The position numbers and the translations under genes were made by a program. Positions 16,065 to 25,735 of a stretch of DNA of 64,000 nucleotides are shown piece by piece; the stretch's first letter is position 1, and each line of letters begins with the position of its first letter. This stretch comes from Pseudorhodobacter sp. E13 (GTDB lineage: Bacteria; Pseudomonadota; Alphaproteobacteria; Rhodobacterales; Rhodobacteraceae): positions 62,001 to 126,000 of the forward strand of contig NZ_RPEN01000158.1 in the NCBI RefSeq assembly GCF_003991405.1, read 5' to 3'. The notes beneath the pieces are model-generated. The model did no database searches. It had not been told where the DNA came from and saw only the letters and a program-made list of their open reading frames with translations.

Positions 16065-16848
16065 GCAACTTGCCGGACGCACCGTATTCATCACCGGGTC
16101 GGGGGGGGTCTTGGGCTCTACCTATGTGCGGCGGATGCTGGCGGCGGGGGCGCGCGTGGTGTCCAGCGACCTGCCCGGCCACCGCGCCGACGCCTTGAAA
16201 GCCGTGCATGAAGGCAACGCGAACTTCCGCTTCTATGATCTTGATGTTGCAGACGAAAGTCAGGTTGAAGGTATCTTTCAACGCATCATGGCCGATGGCT
16301 GGGAACCCAATGTCGTGCTGAACAATGCCGCCATCACGGGGGAGATGCTGATGGGCGCGGGCAAATCCTTTCCCGATTTCGCCGATACCTCTGTCGCTGA
16401 TTTTGAAAAGACCATGCGCGTGAACCTGACCGGCGCTTTCATGATCGCACGGCAGATGGACCGTGACATCATCGGCAAATACCCTGCCACGCTGATCAAT
16501 GTCGCCTCGATGTATGCGCTCAACGGGGCGCATCACCCCATTTATGACGGTATGCCGTTCAAAAACTTCTCGGCTTACGGTGTCACTAAGGCAGGGATTC
16601 ACGGGCTGACGGTTTGGCTTGCGGGCTATTGGGCCAAGCGCAAGGCCACCGTGAACACCATCGCACCGGGGGCGGTGTTCAACAACCATTCCGAGGAATT
16701 TCAGCGCCGCGTCGGCGAATTGATCATGGCGGGCCGCATGTGCGAACCCGATGAGATTGCCGATGCCATGCTGTTCCTCGCGTCGGCGCAATCGGGCTAT
16801 ATGACGGGGCAGATGGTCAATGTGGATGGCGGGTTCAGCGCTTGGTAA
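16057..16848 (+). CDS. SDR-family oxidoreductase (PtmA-like)
   Basis: A 263-residue short-chain dehydrogenase/reductase. It has the cofactor motif TGSGGVLG (about 13-20), LNNAA (about 88-92), and catalytic S151, Y174 and K178 (YGVTK). The ATG at 16057 follows GAGGAGA and overlaps the cytidylyltransferase end by eight bases. PtmA-type SDRs occur with PtmB and PtmF in legionaminic acid clusters, and this trio of genes matches that set. Its 3' end overlaps the convergent WaaA-like gene by 14 bases. Confidence 0.86.
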   Translation: MDKQLAGRTVFITGSGGVLGSTYVRRMLAAGARVVSSDLPGHRADALKAVHEGNANFRFYDLDVADESQVEGIFQRIMADGWEPNVVLNNAAITGEMLMGAGKSFPDFADTSVADFEKTMRVNLTGAFMIARQMDRDIIGKYPATLINVASMYALNGAHHPIYDGMPFKNFSAYGVTKAGIHGLTVWLAGYWAKRKATVNTIAPGAVFNNHSEEFQRRVGELIMAGRMCEPDEIADAMLFLASAQSGYMTGQMVNVDGGFSAW

Positions 16849-18118
16849 GCAGGCGCTGAATACCCGCAAGCGTGCGCGGGGTGGCCCCGGCATGGGCGGC
16901 GAAAAACCCGTCAATCGCTTGGGCTGACGGGTCCGCTGGCGCAACCAGCGCCTGCGCCAAAGCATCGAAATCCGGCACAGAACGGGCCACGCCTGCGGCC
17001 TGAGCCTCTGCGAACGGGTATTCGATGGTAAAGGTTTCCGGCCCCACCAGAACCGGCTTTTTCAGGGCCAACGGTTCGATGATATTATGCGCGCCTTTGG
17101 GGGTGAAACCGCCGCCCACCACAACACGCGTGGCCATGGTCAGGTAAAAATACATCTCCCCCAGACTGTCGCCCAGCAGCACCTCGGCCGTCTCCGGCAC
17201 GGCGCCCTGCAAATCCGCATCAAACACCGCGCTGCGTCGCGCGATGCGCAGCCCCGCTGCTGTCAACATCTCGGCCACCGCGTCAAACCGTTCCGGTGCG
17301 CGCGGCACATAGACGAACAGCACATCCCGCTGCGCCCGCACCGCCTTGATCGCGCTGATATAGCCTTCATCCTCGCCTTCCACCGCGCTGGCGATCACCA
17401 CCACTTCACGCGCGGGGCGGGCAGCCTGCCCCGCCGCAATCAGCGCGGGCGGGATCGGCTGGTCAAAGCGCAGCTCCCCCGTCACCTCAATCGCCTGCAC
17501 ACCGACACTGGCAAAGCGGTGAGCCTGCACATCCGATTTCACCAAAGCCCCCGCAAAGCCCTGCATGATCTGCGCACGCAGCCCCGTTTGCCCATCGCGC
17601 GCATAGCTTTTGCTGGGATATTGCGCGTTGCACATGAACAAGGGCACGCCTGCCGCCCGCGCCGCCATGATCATGCGCGGCCAAATCTCTACCTCCATGA
17701 CCAGCCCGTATTTCGGGGCCTGCGCGTCGAAGAAGTTGCGATAACAAAAGCCCAGTTCAAACGGCACCCACAGCACGCGAACCTCGCCGCGTGCGATGGC
17801 ATCGGCAAAAACCCGGGTCGATTCGCGCCGCCCTGCCGGGGTGAAATGGGTCAGGATCACCCGCTCCCCCTGCCCCAGCAGCGCATGGATCAGCGGCACG
17901 GCAGACCGCAACTCGCCCAAGGACACCGCATGCACCCAGACGCCGCCCGGTTTCGGCGTGCCGTAAAAGCCAAAGCGTTCCGCGATGCGGCGGCTGTAAT
18001 CCGGGTCTTTGCGCCCACGCCGCCACAGATAGAACAGCACAAACGGCAGGCCCAAAGCCCAGATCAGCCCATAGGCCAACAAAGCCAGCCGCAGCTTGAG
18101 GGATGGAAACTTAGCCAT
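16835..18118 (-). CDS. Divergent WaaA/GT30-type transferase
   Basis: A 427-residue glycosyltransferase of the Kdo transferase fold, anchored by an N-terminal membrane helix (about 10-30). The N-terminal GT30 signature WVHAVSLGE contains the expected catalytic Glu. MEVEIWPRMI replaces the usual ETELWPNL, NAQYPSKS replaces NARLS.RS, and the C-terminal donor motif reads GAHNIIEP rather than GGHNPLEP. These changes are clear departures from textbook WaaA. Its ATG overlaps the stop of the upstream WaaA-like gene by eight bases. It may add Kdo or, given the locus, a related ulosonic acid. Confidence 0.82.
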   Translation of the reverse strand: MAKFPSLKLRLALLAYGLIWALGLPFVLFYLWRRGRKDPDYSRRIAERFGFYGTPKPGGVWVHAVSLGELRSAVPLIHALLGQGERVILTHFTPAGRRESTRVFADAIARGEVRVLWVPFELGFCYRNFFDAQAPKYGLVMEVEIWPRMIMAARAAGVPLFMCNAQYPSKSYARDGQTGLRAQIMQGFAGALVKSDVQAHRFASVGVQAIEVTGELRFDQPIPPALIAAGQAARPAREVVVIASAVEGEDEGYISAIKAVRAQRDVLFVYVPRAPERFDAVAEMLTAAGLRIARRSAVFDADLQGAVPETAEVLLGDSLGEMYFYLTMATRVVVGGGFTPKGAHNIIEPLALKKPVLVGPETFTIEYPFAEAQAAGVARSVPDFDALAQALVAPADPSAQAIDGFFAAHAGATPRTLAGIQRLLTKR

Positions 18119-19358
18119 AGCCCGCCATTCCCAGCAGATCAGCGGCCAGATCATCCAGCGGCGTGACCCGCCGCACAAGGGACTGGCCGCGCAGGCCCAT
18201 TTGTTCCAGATCAGCGGCCCCCAAGGCGCGGATCAGACTGTCGGCATCCGTGACCTGCCGCGCAGCATCCGCAGCTTGCAAACTGGCATAATCGGCAGTG
18301 AAATTGCCAACGCGCGGGCCATGCAACACCGCACAGCCAAGTGCTGCGGGTTCCCACGGGTTATGGCCTTCGACGGGGCCGAAACTGCCGCCCACCAGTG
18401 CCACCCGCGCCAGCCGATACCACAGACCCAATTCGCCGAATGTATCCGCCAGATACACCGATTCCCCCGCCAGCACCGCCCCTTTGCTGCGCTGCGCGAA
18501 GGGCATTTCCAGCGCCAGATGCCGCTTTGGGTCACGCGGCGCAAGGATCAGCAACCAGCGTGGGTCTTGCGCAAAAAGCTGAGCCTGCGCGGCCATGGCC
18601 ACCGCCTCATCCTCCAGATGGGTAGAGGCCGCGACCCAAAGGCGGCGGCCCGCGAACATGGCCTGCATCCGGTCCAGCTCTGCCGTTTTGGCCGAAAGCA
18701 CCGGGGCCGCCGCTTTCAACGACGGCGTGACCTGCACAATCCCCGCACCAAGGGCTGCCAGATGTTTCGCCGACCGTTGGTCCTGCGCAAAGATCTGGCA
18801 AAACCGCGCCAGAACATCGGCGTATAACGCCTTGGCAAACCTGCGCTTTTCGGCCGATTCCGCCGTAATCCGCGCATTCAGAAACACCAGCGGCACCCCC
18901 CGCTGATCCGCCAGATAGACCGCTGTTGGCCAAACCTCCTGATCCGACCAGATCGACAGATCGGGCCGCCAATGGTCCAGAAACCGCGAGACGAATGCGG
19001 GCGCATCCAGCGGTAGATATTGGTGGATGCAGCGCGGTGGCAGATTGGCGGCCACCACCTCGGCCGATGACCGGGCCGAGGATGTCAGCAGGAAATGCAC
19101 CGCAGGGTTGGCGCGGCCCATCGCCTCGATCACGCCGCGCAGGGCCATCACCTCGCCCACGCCCACGCCATTCAACCAGATAACCGGACCTTCGGGGCGC
19201 GGCTGCCCCGCCTGCCCCAGCTTTTCCCGCCAGCGGGCGGCATCCTCCCGCCCCTTTGCCAACCGCCGTTTCAGATGCCAAGGGGCCACCCGCGCCAACA
19301 CGCGCCACAGCGCCATATAGGCGCGCAGGGCATATCCGGGGGGGCGCGGCTTAGCCAA
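18111..19358 (-). CDS. waaA: 3-deoxy-D-manno-octulosonic acid transferase (WaaA/KdtA-like)
   Basis: A 415-residue GT30 protein closer to alphaproteobacterial WaaA. It has VGVGEVMAL (catalytic Glu region, about 63-71), PLDAPAFV, WRPDLSIW, NARITAES, WVAASTH and GHNPWEP. The usual acidic E-x-E before WP is changed to DQEVWP. The predicted start is TTG at 19358, overlapping the neuC stop by eight bases; an ATG at 19316 is an alternative. The two GT30 genes in tandem may handle different acceptor or donor sugars of the LPS core. Confidence 0.84.
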   Translation of the reverse strand: MAKPRPPGYALRAYMALWRVLARVAPWHLKRRLAKGREDAARWREKLGQAGQPRPEGPVIWLNGVGVGEVMALRGVIEAMGRANPAVHFLLTSSARSSAEVVAANLPPRCIHQYLPLDAPAFVSRFLDHWRPDLSIWSDQEVWPTAVYLADQRGVPLVFLNARITAESAEKRRFAKALYADVLARFCQIFAQDQRSAKHLAALGAGIVQVTPSLKAAAPVLSAKTAELDRMQAMFAGRRLWVAASTHLEDEAVAMAAQAQLFAQDPRWLLILAPRDPKRHLALEMPFAQRSKGAVLAGESVYLADTFGELGLWYRLARVALVGGSFGPVEGHNPWEPAALGCAVLHGPRVGNFTADYASLQAADAARQVTDADSLIRALGAADLEQMGLRGQSLVRRVTPLDDLAADLLGMAGYG

Positions 19359-20472
19359 GGTCCTGAAACTCTTTTTGCAAGCCGCGCGCCCAGAACGCTT
19401 GGTCTTTCAACACCGCCACAAACCGCTCTGCCGCGCTGCCAGAGCCGAAACCTTCGTCGCGGGCATGGGTCTTGCCCCAATCCTCGGCCAGAAAGGCCGC
19501 AATCGCCGCACGGTCCGCCGCATCGGCATAGCGGATTGATGCGGCCTCTGACCGGTTATGTTGCCGCGTGCCAATATCCAGCGAGGGGATGCCCAGAAAC
19601 GGCGCCTCGCGCACACCAGCCGAGGAATTGCCCACCATGCAGGCCGCGTTTTTCATCAGTTCGGAAAAATGCGCAAAACGCATCGACGGGATCAGCCGGA
19701 ACCTATCCTTGGGCAGCTTGTTGATCACCGCGAAAATCGCATCCGACCCCGGATCATTATTCGGCGCGATCAGCACGAAATTCCGCCCCGAGGCCTCCAA
19801 CGCCGCATAAAGGCTTTCCGCCTGCGCGCCCATCGTCGCCTGTTCCGAGGTGACAGGGTGGAACACGCATATCCCGTAATCCGTGAACCCGATGCCATAG
19901 CGGGCGCGCACGGCCTCAATCGTCACCCCTGAAGGGCGCGAGTGAAAGTCCAGCTCTGGCGAGCCGATGACATGCACAGCCTCGGCCGGTTCGCCCAAGG
20001 CCATCACCCGCCGCGCCGCCGCTTGGCTGGAAACGAAATGCGCCGAGGCAAGCTTGGAGTTACAATGGCGGAAAATCTCATCAATCGTGCCCGAAACCTC
20101 GCCGCCTTCGACATGGCCAGAGCGGATGTAATTGGTGGCCGCAACCAAGGTGCAGGCCAGTGCCTCCACCCGGTCGCCATGGGTGATGATCAGATCGGGG
20201 CGGTGTTCGGTCACGAAATCGGAAAAGCCGATGACGGTTTTCGCCAAAATCATATCCTGCGGATCGCCGGGGCGCTGGTTCAAAAACTCATGCACCGGCA
20301 CCCCCGCCATGCGCTGCACTTCCAGCTTGGTCATGCCATAGCGTTCCAGCATATGCATGCCCGTCACGAAAAACGACACGGCAAACCCCGCATCCCGCGC
20401 AGCAATCGCCAGCGGTTCCAGCTTGCCAAAATCGGCCCGTGTTCCGGTGACGAAAAGAAGGGATTGGGTCAC
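19351..20472 (-). CDS. neuC: UDP-GlcNAc 2-epimerase (hydrolysing), NeuC/LegG type
   Basis: A 373-residue hydrolysing epimerase that would turn UDP-GlcNAc (or a derivative) into ManNAc plus UDP. It starts with the family motif VTGTRADFGKL and carries ITHGDRVEAL, GHVEGGEVSGTIDE, the HPVTSEQ segment and GNSSAGVREAP, all typical of NeuC-type enzymes rather than non-hydrolysing WecB. The start is GTG at 20472 with AAGGA upstream. It supplies the NeuB substrate. Without LegB or LegC homologues here, true sialic acid (Neu5Ac) is the simplest product. Confidence 0.92.
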   Translation of the reverse strand: MTQSLLFVTGTRADFGKLEPLAIAARDAGFAVSFFVTGMHMLERYGMTKLEVQRMAGVPVHEFLNQRPGDPQDMILAKTVIGFSDFVTEHRPDLIITHGDRVEALACTLVAATNYIRSGHVEGGEVSGTIDEIFRHCNSKLASAHFVSSQAAARRVMALGEPAEAVHVIGSPELDFHSRPSGVTIEAVRARYGIGFTDYGICVFHPVTSEQATMGAQAESLYAALEASGRNFVLIAPNNDPGSDAIFAVINKLPKDRFRLIPSMRFAHFSELMKNAACMVGNSSAGVREAPFLGIPSLDIGTRQHNRSEAASIRYADAADRAAIAAFLAEDWGKTHARDEGFGSGSAAERFVAVLKDQAFWARGLQKEFQDLG

Positions 20473-20555
20473 GGCGGGATATCCTTAGCAGCTGAACAAA
20501 GTCGCGTCAAAATAGGCGTTTATCGCAGGTGGCACAACACCCCGCCCCGGCTTGA

Positions 20556-21311
20556 TTACCTTTGCCGCGACCGCGCCAGATAAATAGCTTTCCCGATCAG
20601 ATTGCGCAGCCGCAAAGCGTAGTTTGGCAGACGCTTCCATTTCGGAAACTTCTGCACCTCTGAAAAACTGCTGCCGGTGATCGTGCTTTCATTCCCATCA
20701 TCAACATGGCTGGGGAAAGGCTCCAGGCCGAAATGCCGGAAGTCATGCACAAAAATCCGGTCAAGTTCGTGGTCAATCGGGCGGGTAATGGGCAGCATGG
20801 CAGGCAAAAGCCTTGTGGCCAGATCATGCGTGATCAGATAAGCGCCCAAACCGGTGGCCGCACCAACATAGGCATTCAAATCATACGGCCCTATCTTGCC
20901 TTGCAGGCGCGGATGTTTGGCCCGGATTTTATTGAGCTTCAGAAAATCCCATTGATCCACTGCCGCAACAGCCAAGTCCAGCGCCGACAGAAAATCATCG
21001 TGAAAGACAACATCATCTTCCAATACCAATGCAATTCTCTGCCCCGAGTCCACAAACGCCTGCCACACGCCAAGATGGGAATGATAGGTGCCGATTTCGC
21101 CGGGCAAAACGCGGCGCCCTGTGTTTCGCTCAAACGCAGCAATATCAACGCTGGGCGCAAGCGTGGCCCAATTGGCCCGGCCATCCACTGCGTCAAACAC
21201 GGTATAGGGCAACCCCAACTGCGCCAGACGGTCCGCCATATCGCGGCGGCGTTTTTCCGATCGCTTCAGATTGATCAGGAACACGGCGATTTCACTACGA
21301 GGATATGTCAC
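20556..21311 (-). CDS. Glycosyltransferase family 25 protein
   Basis: A 251-residue LPS-type glycosyltransferase. It has the N-terminal FLINLKRSEKRR motif, GEIGTYHSHLGVW (acceptor region), ALVLEDDVVF (acidic metal/nucleotide-binding cluster, about 93-102) and a C-terminal basic tail. The start is GTG at 21311, one base after the preceding stop. It sits between the RgpF-like gene and neuC, and its base composition looks lower in G+C than neuB or neuC. It probably adds a hexose to LPS or to a surface glycan bearing the nonulosonate. Confidence 0.85.
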   Translation of the reverse strand: MTYPRSEIAVFLINLKRSEKRRRDMADRLAQLGLPYTVFDAVDGRANWATLAPSVDIAAFERNTGRRVLPGEIGTYHSHLGVWQAFVDSGQRIALVLEDDVVFHDDFLSALDLAVAAVDQWDFLKLNKIRAKHPRLQGKIGPYDLNAYVGAATGLGAYLITHDLATRLLPAMLPITRPIDHELDRIFVHDFRHFGLEPFPSHVDDGNESTITGSSFSEVQKFPKWKRLPNYALRLRNLIGKAIYLARSRQR

Positions 21312-21312
21312 C

Positions 21313-22446
21313 TTAACGCCCTACCGCAGCGGCGCCAGACCGATGGCGCTCTTCGATCTCGGCCAAGACCAAAGGTGTCGGCGCAGGCAAATCGCCCTTG
21401 CGAACCGCCTCCAGATACTTCCCACGGCCAACATGATGAAGCGAGTCTTTCGGCTCGGCCGCGGACCGCTTTAGAAAATTCAAATCCAGAAGATCGACAC
21501 AGGCAAACCGCAGCGCCAAGTGAAATTCACTCCTGCTCTCCATGGTGCGAAACAAGTCAAAGGCTGCAGAGCGCCAGATGTCATCCAAGGTTTCCGCCCC
21601 TTCCAGCGCCGCCGCTGTTTCAGCCATTTCAGGGAAGCGATAGGCACCATAGTGGATGACCTTGCGCAGATAGTCATTTGGCTTCGTTGCGAGTTTTTCC
21701 ATAAGCGCCTCGAACGAAAACAAAGGTGCCACGCTAAACCCCGCGTCCAAGAGGGTCTTGGTCAAACGCAGCTCGCCTTGGCGGATCGTGTTATATTTGA
21801 AGCTGGACAGAGGATAGTTTTTCCAAAAACCATTGAATGCTTCGGATGCCAGCACCTTGGGGCCAAACCAGAAGAAATAGGATTGCAAATGTGGGGTGCG
21901 ATTTGTCGCTCGTTTTCGTGCTTTTCCCGGGGGCCGCAGGATCATCCCACCAAAATCGACCCCAAGCCCCTCCATCACTTGCAGGCTGCGATCACCGTCG
22001 CACAGGGGCCACCAGATGCTGTCATTCAGCACCACCAATGACTGCATATCGACATTGGCCTCGCGCAAAATACGCAAACCATCGCGGTAGCCGCCGAAAT
22101 CATACCCGACATTCGGCCGTTCCAGAATTTGCCACGTGACGGGCGCAAGCATGGCCCGCGCGTCATCCGTCAGGGCGGTATTGGAAACCAACAGCACTGA
22201 ATAGCCATTTTCAATGAGATGCCGGCAGGTTTTAAACGTCGATGCCGCAAGGCCCTTGGGCTGATAGATCAGCAGGATCGCAAACTTCTGCCCTGATGGT
22301 TGCTGGCCCTTGGTTAGTTTGATGCGCGCATGGAAACTGTTGTCGTGCCGCCACTTGGTTACAATGTCGAAGGGCAACCGCACCAGAGAGTGTAGCTGAT
22401 CGACTGGACGTTTGAGTTCACGCTTCAGCTTCCAAAGCGGAATCAT
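21313..22446 (-). CDS. Rhamnan synthesis F (RgpF)-like protein
   Basis: A 377-residue protein with the RgpF-type motifs RPNVGYDFGGYRDGL (about 119-133) and LNDSIWWPL (about 146-154). These proteins act in assembly of rhamnose-containing surface polysaccharides. The ATG at 22446 overlaps the neuB stop (ATGA) with GGAG ten bases before. Two 60-base samples inside it have 31 and 30 G+C bases, against 37 in a neuB sample. It is thus compositionally unlike the flanking genes, suggesting later acquisition. Confidence 0.75.
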   Translation of the reverse strand: MIPLWKLKRELKRPVDQLHSLVRLPFDIVTKWRHDNSFHARIKLTKGQQPSGQKFAILLIYQPKGLAASTFKTCRHLIENGYSVLLVSNTALTDDARAMLAPVTWQILERPNVGYDFGGYRDGLRILREANVDMQSLVVLNDSIWWPLCDGDRSLQVMEGLGVDFGGMILRPPGKARKRATNRTPHLQSYFFWFGPKVLASEAFNGFWKNYPLSSFKYNTIRQGELRLTKTLLDAGFSVAPLFSFEALMEKLATKPNDYLRKVIHYGAYRFPEMAETAAALEGAETLDDIWRSAAFDLFRTMESRSEFHLALRFACVDLLDLNFLKRSAAEPKDSLHHVGRGKYLEAVRKGDLPAPTPLVLAEIEERHRSGAAAVGR

Positions 22447-23471
22447 GCCAGATCGCTCCATTTCAACTGGGTGTTACGGGTCACGGCGCGGGTCAGCCGT
22501 TTGCCCAGCACCTTGTCAAACTCATAGCCCGCAATCTCGCCCGAGCCGGGGCGGCGGGCCCAGATGTCGCTTTCGGTGATCACATGGCCCTCGGCCAGAT
22601 CACGATCCGCCACCACAGAGGCGCGGGCGAAACGGTAAACCGGTTCTTCGGCCTCTGTCCGCTGCTTGGGATTGTGCAAGGCGGTGTGAATCTCCTTGGA
22701 CCGGTCGATCAGGAATTTCAGCTCTGCCGGGTCCATGGAGTTGATGATATCGGGGCCTTTGCGATAGCGGGTATCGGTGTAATGCCGCTCCAGAATACAG
22801 GCGCCCAAGGCGACGGAGGCCAAAGCCATTTCCGGCCCGATCGAATGGTCGGAAAAGCCGACAACCGCGCGCGGAAAGGCCGCTTTCAGGTCCGTCACCC
22901 CTTGCAGCGACACGATTTCCGGCGGGCTGGGGTAAAGGTTGGTGCATTCCAGCAGCGCATAATCCACCCCCGCCGCATCCAGAATGGCCACGCTGGCACG
23001 GATGGTTTCGATGCTTTGCATCCCCGTCGACAGGATCACCGGTTTGCCAAAGCGCGCGATATGGCGGATCAGCGGCAGGTTATCCGCCTCGCCCGAGCCG
23101 ATCTTGTAGGCAGGCACATCCAGCGTTTCCAAGAAATCCGCCGCCGCCCGGCTGAACGGGGTCGAGATATAGATCATCCCGAGGGATTCGGTGTAATCCT
23201 TCAGCGCGCGCTCATCCTCAAGGCTCAGCGCGCAAGCCTCCATCACATGCCAGATCGACACATCGGCATTGGGCGGAAAGATGGATTTTGCCTCATCCGT
23301 CATTTCATCTTCCAGAATATGGGTCTGGTGCTTGATACATTCGCAGCCCGAAAGTGCGGCCAGCCGCACCATTTCCTTGGCCACCTCAAGGCTGCCACCA
23401 TGGTTGATCCCGATCTCGGCGATCACCAAAGGCGGGTGGTTGGGGCCAATTTCGCGGTTGCCAATCTTCAT
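22443..23471 (-). CDS. neuB: N-acetylneuraminate (nonulosonate) synthase
   Basis: Condenses phosphoenolpyruvate with ManNAc or an analogue to make a nine-carbon ulosonic acid. The 342-residue protein has an N-terminal TIM barrel (IAEIGINHGG, KHQTHILEDEM, TPFSRAA, KIGSGEADN, STGM, FSDHSIG) and a C-terminal SAF/antifreeze-like domain (about 280-342). The ATG at 23471 has AGGT upstream. It is the first gene of the minus-strand run that includes neuC and both GT30 genes. The sequence does not separate Neu5Ac from legionaminic acid synthases. Confidence 0.93.
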   Translation of the reverse strand: MKIGNREIGPNHPPLVIAEIGINHGGSLEVAKEMVRLAALSGCECIKHQTHILEDEMTDEAKSIFPPNADVSIWHVMEACALSLEDERALKDYTESLGMIYISTPFSRAAADFLETLDVPAYKIGSGEADNLPLIRHIARFGKPVILSTGMQSIETIRASVAILDAAGVDYALLECTNLYPSPPEIVSLQGVTDLKAAFPRAVVGFSDHSIGPEMALASVALGACILERHYTDTRYRKGPDIINSMDPAELKFLIDRSKEIHTALHNPKQRTEAEEPVYRFARASVVADRDLAEGHVITESDIWARRPGSGEIAGYEFDKVLGKRLTRAVTRNTQLKWSDLA

Positions 23472-23552
23472 GCTACGACCTTTCACATTCCATCGACGCC
23501 ATGCGCCAATATGTTGGAAAATTTCTGTTTTACAGCAGGTTATACTGCAATG

Positions 23553-24071
23553 TTAAACCTGTTTCAGACCTGCGCGAAACCGCTGCATATTGGCGCGATA
23601 GCCCGCCGCCGATTGCAACAGCTTTGCCTGCGCCTCGGCGTCCAGCACCCGCACCACCTTGCCCGGTGCCCCCATCACAAGGCTGCCATCGGGGATTTCT
23701 TTGCCTTCGGTGATCAAGGCCCCCGCCCCGATCAGACAGCCTTTGCCGATCCGCGCGCCATTCAGCACCACGGCCCCCATCCCGATCAACGACCCTTCGC
23801 CGATCACGCAGCCATGCAGCATGGCCTTATGCCCGATGGTGCAATTGGCCCCGATGGTCAGCGGAAAGCCCATATCGGTATGCAACACGCAGTTTTCCTG
23901 AATATTGCTGTTCTCGCCCACGCGGATTTCTTCGTTATCGCCGCGCAGCGTGGCCCCGAACCAGACACTCGCGCCTTGCTCCAGCACGATCTTGCCAATC
24001 AGATTGGCATCATGCGCGACCCAGGTATCGGCGTGCAGCTTGGGGGCGACCCCATCCAGTGCAAAGATCAT
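23553..24071 (-). CDS. Gamma-carbonic anhydrase-like protein
   Basis: A 172-residue left-handed beta-helix hexapeptide-repeat protein. The three zinc histidines of gamma-class carbonic anhydrases are present as H64, H81 and H86 ([15 protein letters not shown]). The catalytic acidic loop of Cam is absent, as in most short bacterial relatives (YrdA/PaaY type), so carbonic anhydrase activity is plausible but not certain. The ATG overlaps the gmk stop (ATGA), placing it last in the yicC-gmk operon. Confidence 0.88.
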   Translation of the reverse strand: MIFALDGVAPKLHADTWVAHDANLIGKIVLEQGASVWFGATLRGDNEEIRVGENSNIQENCVLHTDMGFPLTIGANCTIGHKAMLHGCVIGEGSLIGMGAVVLNGARIGKGCLIGAGALITEGKEIPDGSLVMGAPGKVVRVLDAEAQAKLLQSAAGYRANMQRFRAGLKQV

Positions 24072-24736
24072 CTTGCCTCAAACTCCTGATTCAGACCCCG
24101 GACGATTTCGGTCAGCGCGGGCTGGCGATCACGGCGCAGGCGCTCGGCCTCCAGAATGGTGCGCAGCGCGGTGAAGGTCTGGTCCAACTCGCGGTTGACC
24201 AGCACATAATCATATTCGGCCCAATGGCTTATCTCACTTTGGCTTTTCGCCATGCGGCCCGCGATCACCTCATCGCTGTCTTGCGCGCGGCCACGCAAGC
24301 GGCGTTCAAGTTCGGCGATCGAGGGGGGCAGCACGAAAATCGACACCACATCGCGCCCAAGGGCAGAGTTGCGGATCTGTTGCCCGCCCTGCCAGTCGAT
24401 ATCGAACAGCGTGTCGCGCCCTTCGGCCATCGCCGCCTCTACCGGGCCCTTGGGGGAGCCGTAGAAATTGCCGAACACCTCGGCATGTTCCAGCATATCG
24501 CCCGTCTCGACCATCTGCTGAAAATCGGCGCGGCTGCGGAAGAAATATTCGCGCCCGTCAACCTCTCCCGGGCGCGGCGCGCGGGTGGTGGCAGAGACAG
24601 AAAAGCGGATCGTCGGGTCCCATTCCATCAACATGCGTGCCAGCGTTGATTTGCCTGCCCCCGAAGGCGAGGACAAGATCAGCAGCAATCCCTTGCGGGG
24701 GGCCGGGGTGCGCGAAGTTTGGCGTTCCATCGTCAT
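24068..24736 (-). CDS. gmk: Guanylate kinase
   Basis: Phosphorylates GMP to GDP with ATP. The 222-residue protein has the P-loop SPSGAGKS (about 23-30), the GMP-binding [14 protein letters not shown] segment, the EYFF motif and the DIDWQGG Walker-B region. The start at 24736 overlaps the YicC stop (ATGA). The yicC-gmk pairing is widely conserved in proteobacteria, supporting both calls. Confidence 0.97.
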   Translation of the reverse strand: MTMERQTSRTPAPRKGLLLILSSPSGAGKSTLARMLMEWDPTIRFSVSATTRAPRPGEVDGREYFFRSRADFQQMVETGDMLEHAEVFGNFYGSPKGPVEAAMAEGRDTLFDIDWQGGQQIRNSALGRDVVSIFVLPPSIAELERRLRGRAQDSDEVIAGRMAKSQSEISHWAEYDYVLVNRELDQTFTALRTILEAERLRRDRQPALTEIVRGLNQEFEAR

Positions 24737-25626
24737 TCCACGTTCTGAACCTGCTCGCGCATCTGATCTATCACAGTCTTAAGGTCAAGCCCGACCCGCG
24801 TCAGCGCCAAGGCCTGCGCCTTGGAACACAGCGTATTGGCCTCGCGCATGAATTCCTGCATCAGAAAATCCAGCTTGCGGCCGACCGGTTCAGCGCTGAC
24901 GATCAGCGCGCGGGCGGCTTGGGTATGGGCGCGCAGGCGGTCCAACTCCTCGGTCACATCGGCTTTGACGGCCAGCAGCGCAAGTTCTTGATGCAGGCGG
25001 TTTTCGTCAATGCTTTCTGCGGCTTGCAGCAGTTTCTTGACATTGTCTTTCAAGGTTGCGGCCACTTGGCCCTGCCGGGCGGCGGCCTCATCGCTGGCGG
25101 CGGCGACAAGGGTTTCGATCTGGTCCAACTGATCTTGCACCACGGCTTGCAAGGCCTGCCCTTCGGCGGCGCGCATCGCCTGCAACTCGGCCAGCAGATC
25201 CGCGAAATCCGCCATCAAGGCCGCCGCAAGCGGTGCGGTATCTTCGGCATCCGTCGCAGTTTCCAGCACGCCCCGCAGGCCCAGAACATCGGCCTGACTG
25301 GCCTGCGCCAGCGTCACCCCGGTTGTCATTGCCTGTTGTTCCACCTCGGCCAGCATCACCAGAACCGACCGCAGAACCCCCGGATTCAGCCGCAGCGAAG
25401 ACTCCTCTGCCCCGCTGCGCGACAGTTTCAGCGTCAGGTTCACATTGCCCCGGTTCAGCGCCTTGCCCAAAGCCGCGCGCAACTGCGCCTCCAGCCCGTC
25501 AATCCAGTCGGGCACCCGCATCCGCAGGTCCAGCCCCTTGCCATTGACCGACCGGATATCCCAAACCCAGGCATGTGCCCCATGCTGGCCACGCCGCGTT
25601 GCAAATCCGGTCATCGAAAGCGTCAT
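24733..25626 (-). CDS. YicC-family endoribonuclease-like protein
   Basis: A 297-residue protein with the conserved N-terminus MTLSMTGFA and [10 protein letters not shown], and the C-terminal [17 protein letters not shown] motif of the YicC/YloC family. E. coli YicC is reported to act in RNA degradation. The central part is alpha-helical. The ATG at 25626 fits the family N-terminus; an upstream extension is not conserved-looking. It is first in the yicC-gmk-gamma-CA operon. Confidence 0.92.
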   Translation of the reverse strand: MTLSMTGFATRRGQHGAHAWVWDIRSVNGKGLDLRMRVPDWIDGLEAQLRAALGKALNRGNVNLTLKLSRSGAEESSLRLNPGVLRSVLVMLAEVEQQAMTTGVTLAQASQADVLGLRGVLETATDAEDTAPLAAALMADFADLLAELQAMRAAEGQALQAVVQDQLDQIETLVAAASDEAAARQGQVAATLKDNVKKLLQAAESIDENRLHQELALLAVKADVTEELDRLRAHTQAARALIVSAEPVGRKLDFLMQEFMREANTLCSKAQALALTRVGLDLKTVIDQMREQVQNVE

Positions 25627-25735
25627 ATGCCTGTGCCTTTTCCCATCCGCGCGCGCCCGTCCGGGGCCTGCGCCGTTATTTACCATTTATACAGTTTCTT
25701 CACAAAATGCCGCAGAAAACATGTAGTTTAGATTT

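Noticed and set aside
23535-23548. GCAG-N6-CTGC palindrome upstream of neuB
   Set aside because: Only four-base arms; expected by chance at this length.
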